From Enchytraeus crypticus (Eukaryota > Annelida > Clitellata > Enchytraeida > Enchytraeidae), in the NCBI GenBank assembly GCA_905160935.1, contig CAJHZI010000910.1, forward strand, positions 62,001-126,000: a stretch of 64,000 bases of DNA, in the 5' to 3' direction. The notes under the pieces were generated by a model that was not told the DNA's origin, ran no database searches, and saw nothing but the letters and a program-made list of their open reading frames with translations. Positions 60,816 to 64,000 of the stretch are shown here, piece by piece (position 1 is the first letter of the stretch; each line of letters opens with the position of its first letter). Position numbers and translations under genes: made by a program.

Positions 60816-62338
60816 TAATACCAATTTAATATTAATAGCATCTCCTAGTTCAATATAGGACTGAAAACTACATTATACAAGTAGATTACACAAGCTAGAT
60901 TGACCAGCATATACACGGATGCAGCATATGCATCAATATATGCAAGACATCGAGGCATATAGGCCCATACAAGCGAGCTTTGCACCCAGTGAGGAATGAT
61001 GCATCCAGTGAGCTATTTCTAAAATATTTAGAACATTTTTACTTAAAATTAGTACAGCTTTACGAGTTTCATTAAATTATAGTTCTTTCTACAAATGAAA
61101 TAAGCTGAAGAAACGGCCGAAGAATTCACACGACAACAATAGAGTAGCGGCTAGATGGTCACTTATTTGTCTTTATACTTTGGACTGAATTTCTGGATTT
61201 TGGAATTTGCAACGTTTCTGGACCTTCTTTTTTTGCTCGCCGGCTTGATTTTGCCTCAATAGTGCTCGATGTTGTCATTGATGACTGTAGCACTCTAATT
61301 ATTTTGTTATTGTTATTATTCTTAGAGTTAGTCATAACAAAAGAAGAAGAAAAACACGTGGCTAAATGAACATATTCTTGTTCTCTATGTAAACATTGTG
61401 GGAGATTCGTAAATGTCTGTTTCAATTTTTGAAATGGTGGCATTTCTTCAATTTTCGTCAGAAATGATTCAAACCGCTATCGATGGATAGACAATGATGC
61501 AGTGCATCATTTGCGATCAAAAATTATTTATACTAAAGCTCTATATTGTCATGCTAAAGTTTGTATTTGAAATATTCTTATTCTGGAATGACCAGTAAAC
61601 GGGGAAAAAACCAATGTGGTGATGAAAGTGGTGCTAGCTTGACGGACGTAAATATTATCCTCATGCTATAAGTTATAAGTAACGATAATTTGTACATCAG
61701 AAAAGGCTGGTATTTGTGTGTCAAAAACTAGTTATGAGAATAGATTAAATTACCTAGGATTAATTTCTTTAAGTGAGAGAAGAATTAGAGGAGATTTAAT
61801 AGAAGTTTTAAATTTCCTCTAGTTTTGACATAAGGCATAAAAATGAAAACTTGGCAATTTCATATAAAAAGTTATAGGCCTAGTTAAGGAGATCAAAAAT
61901 TGGTTGTTAGTTAAGTATTTAGTGAGTCTTAAACAAGCATGTACTTGCTTCCTGACTCTTTAAGTGTTATGCTATGTTATGTTAAATCAAGATTTAAATA
62001 TATTAAATGAGAGCATCTGTGATTTGGCTTAGGACAGAGCAAGGTGGAGTCAATTAATCTTGAAACCTACTGCAGGGTCCAAATAGTACGTAGTGCAGTC
62101 TTAGTAGTAGTTCATCCTAACCACTGCGTATTTCACATTAAGATACTGTCAGTGAAACTGAAAGTAAACGATCAGTAAATCGCAAGTGAACAGTTGGTTA
62201 ATCTTTACTGTTTTGTGTAGACATAAACTGAGTCAGGTTCAGTTAAAAGAGATCTGGTCATGTGCGGGAAATGAGTGTAGGGTCTAATCGTAAAACTAGA
62301 CCTATCTTTTGTCGAAACTAAGAAGGAGAAAATAGACA
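60816..62338. other. Intergenic / TEX261 5' flank
   Basis: Mostly unique AT-rich sequence, with a diverged 5S-SINE 3' end at about 61915-61985. An ATG-initiated frame of 94 codons on the minus strand (61443-61159) has no recognised similarity. The 120 bases before 62339 would contain the TEX261 5' UTR. Confidence 0.4.
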
Positions 62339-62566
62339 ATGCTGTTGATTCCACTGACCTGGCTAGCACTTACGCTGGAGATAGGCTTCGTGATTCTCTC
62401 TCTTTGTAAGTACCATCATATATGCTTCAATGCAGTATAATAACTATCACGGACTGATTTTCTGGTTTTTAGATTTGCATCGTCTAATATATTAGACTTT
62501 TTAGTTTTTAATTATAATTTTTAATAATAATAATATAATATAATAATTTATTATATTAGTATAATT

Positions 62567-62632
<66 letters not shown>

Positions 62633-63550
62633 AATTATTATATTATATTATTATTATTAAAAATTATAATTATATATACTGTATGTATATATATAATTAT
62701 ATAAATATATATCATAATATATATATAATATTTTATATGTATATATATTAAACTTAGTAATAAATATGCATCTATTAAATTTTATTTATATTATTTATTA
62801 TTTTAATATATTAATTTATATATATTAAATGTTTAATATATATCTAAGTTTATATATATAATATATATTGTCACTTGTTTTAGCCGCTGGATTTTTCTAT
62901 CTCTCAGAACTGGTTGAGGAGTACACAAGCACTGCTGGCAGGATAGTCAGATTTATTATTATGGTCTGCATTTCTTTACATTCAATCAAAGTTTCAAAAT
63001 CTTTAGTGAGCATCGCAAGTTATGCATTAATTATCTAGTAAAGCTAGTGTTAACGGCAGTTTCCTCACTCGAACGCGATGTCAGTGACGGGCGAGCCCAG
63101 GATTTGAACCACGCACATACTGATCCGCAGTCGAGTATCTTACAGACATGGCCACTTTCTCCAGTCAGTGTATCAATTATACATATTTAAGTTCTATACA
63201 ATACTTGGTCTTTTCTCTGTATTTCATGTCGTCACTCTATTCAGTTGATCTATTCTAACAAAGTCTGGCCGCAATGAGCAACAATCTGCGATTATTTAAA
63301 TGGCTCGCAGTTGCTGTCAACAAGCTTAACTTAACATAATATATTGTGTTGTGTTTATATTTATTAACTAAATCAATTAATTAATTGATTGACTAGGGCA
63401 CTACAGTAATTCTCGGTGGATTTCTGATCTTTGAGGACTTGCCGTGGTTGCTGGTCATGAGCCTCATCGTAACAAATCTGCTCTACATGCTCCTTATGAA
63501 GTCTTTTCCCTTCATCAAGTTCCAGTCTCCTACGTCTCTGTTAGCTGCCG
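62339..63550 (+). CDS. TEX261: TEX261/SVP26 (Erv26) family membrane protein, first three exons
   Basis: The yeast member Svp26/Erv26 is a COPII cargo adaptor that helps export glycosyltransferases from the ER. Exons: 62339-62405, 62884-62963 and 63397-63550, phases 1, 0, 1. They give the first 100 residues of a protein that is about 196 in vertebrates; the rest lies beyond the window. Three hydrophobic segments are visible: LTWLALTLEIGFVILSL; the second, leading into the family signature YLSELVEEYTSTAGRIVRFI (vertebrate YLAELIEEYT...SRIIKYMI); and the third, ending in the conserved SFPFIKFQSPT (vertebrate TFPFIMLTSP). Exon 3 follows an AATTAATTGATTGACTAG acceptor. Confidence 0.9.
62560..62860. 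repeat. (TA)n array and AT-rich palindromic flanks in TEX261 intron 1
   Basis: A (TA)n run at 62570-62628 is flanked by mirrored AATAATAATATAATATAATA and its complement, forming a larger imperfect inverted repeat (about 62515-62670). Confidence 0.85.
63036..63170 (-). mobile_element. SINE family A
   Basis: On the minus strand: GTGGCCATGTCTGTAAGATA, B box TGGTTCAAATCC, GAGGAAACTGCCGTTAACAC, AGCTTTACTAG. In TEX261 intron 2. Confidence 0.85.
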
Positions 63551-63557
63551 GTTAGTT

Positions 63558-64000
63558 ATTAAATGATGTATTATCTAGTATTGCAGTGTTTATAAGATGT
63601 ATTATCCTCAAGTACTGCAGTAATATATGATGTACTATCATCAGGTACTGCAGTATTTCTATGATGTACTATCATGTACTGCAGTGTTTATATAATGTAC
63701 TATCATGTACTGCAGTGTTTATATGATGTACTATCATCAAGTACTGCAGTAATATATGATGTACTATCATCAAGTACTGCAGTAATATATGATGTATTAT
63801 CATGTATTGCAGTGTTTATAAGATGTATTATCATCAAGTACTGCAGTGTTTATATGATGTACTATCATCAAGTACTGCAGTATTTCTATGATGTACTATC
63901 ATGTACTGCAGTGTTTATATAATGTACTATCATGTACTGCAGTGTTTATATGATGTACTATCATCAAGTACTGCAGTAATATATGATGTACTATCATCAA
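63558..64000 (+). repeat. About 33-bp minisatellite after the TEX261 exon-3 donor, continues past the window
   Basis: The unit is near ATATGATGTACTATCATCAA GTACTGCAGTAAT, with shorter and GTGTTTAT variants. It starts within about 10 bases of the donor. Confidence 0.9.

Overview
The window is nuclear DNA from an invertebrate bilaterian animal. It has long introns, GT-AG splice sites, several tRNA-derived and one 5S-derived SINE family, and animal-specific genes including an LBX homeobox gene and a GRK4/5/6 kinase. It is AT-rich and very dense in micro- and minisatellites. Nothing bacterial or organellar is seen, and the phylum cannot be fixed from this sequence.

Layout. (1) 60-7998, + strand: the 3' seven exons of a large multi-pass membrane protein that I do not recognise. 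Its introns hold a 786-bp foldback DNA element, SINEs and tetranucleotide arrays. (2) 10653-14799, +: a four-exon PPM1L-like PP2C phosphatase with a long repetitive C-terminal tail. (3) 14800-22195: intergenic DNA with a 22-bp satellite, LINE and SINE copies, and an isolated CpG-rich block near 19.7-20.0 kb. (4) 22196-38789, - strand: a two-exon LBX (ladybird) homeobox gene whose 15.3-kb intron holds microsatellites, SINEs, retroelement fragments and several unique, non-repetitive blocks that are candidate enhancers. (5) 43122-54083 (alternative end 54599), +: a complete GRK4/5/6-type receptor kinase of 15 or 16 exons, with intact phase at every junction. (6) 54600-62338: repeats and a 5S-derived SINE. 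(7) 62339-63550, +: the first three exons of a TEX261/SVP26 homologue, which runs off the window.

The genes do not form one pathway. LBX is a developmental transcription factor, GRK desensitises GPCRs, PPM1L is an ER-anchored phosphatase, and TEX261/SVP26 is a cargo adaptor of early secretion. The LBX-GRK-TEX261 linkage resembles the human NK-homeobox paralogon (LBX1/GRK5 on chromosome 10, LBX2/TEX261 on 2p13).

The most unusual aspect is splice-site architecture. In nearly every intron a tandem array abuts a splice site, and on the sense strand the acceptor-side arrays are the T/pyrimidine-rich strand. This also holds for the minus-strand LBX gene. Acceptors with partial exons, and donors, have been locally duplicated at least five times. 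Several retroelement families end in a characteristic microsatellite ((ATTG)n, (GAT)n, (GA)n), which may seed these arrays.
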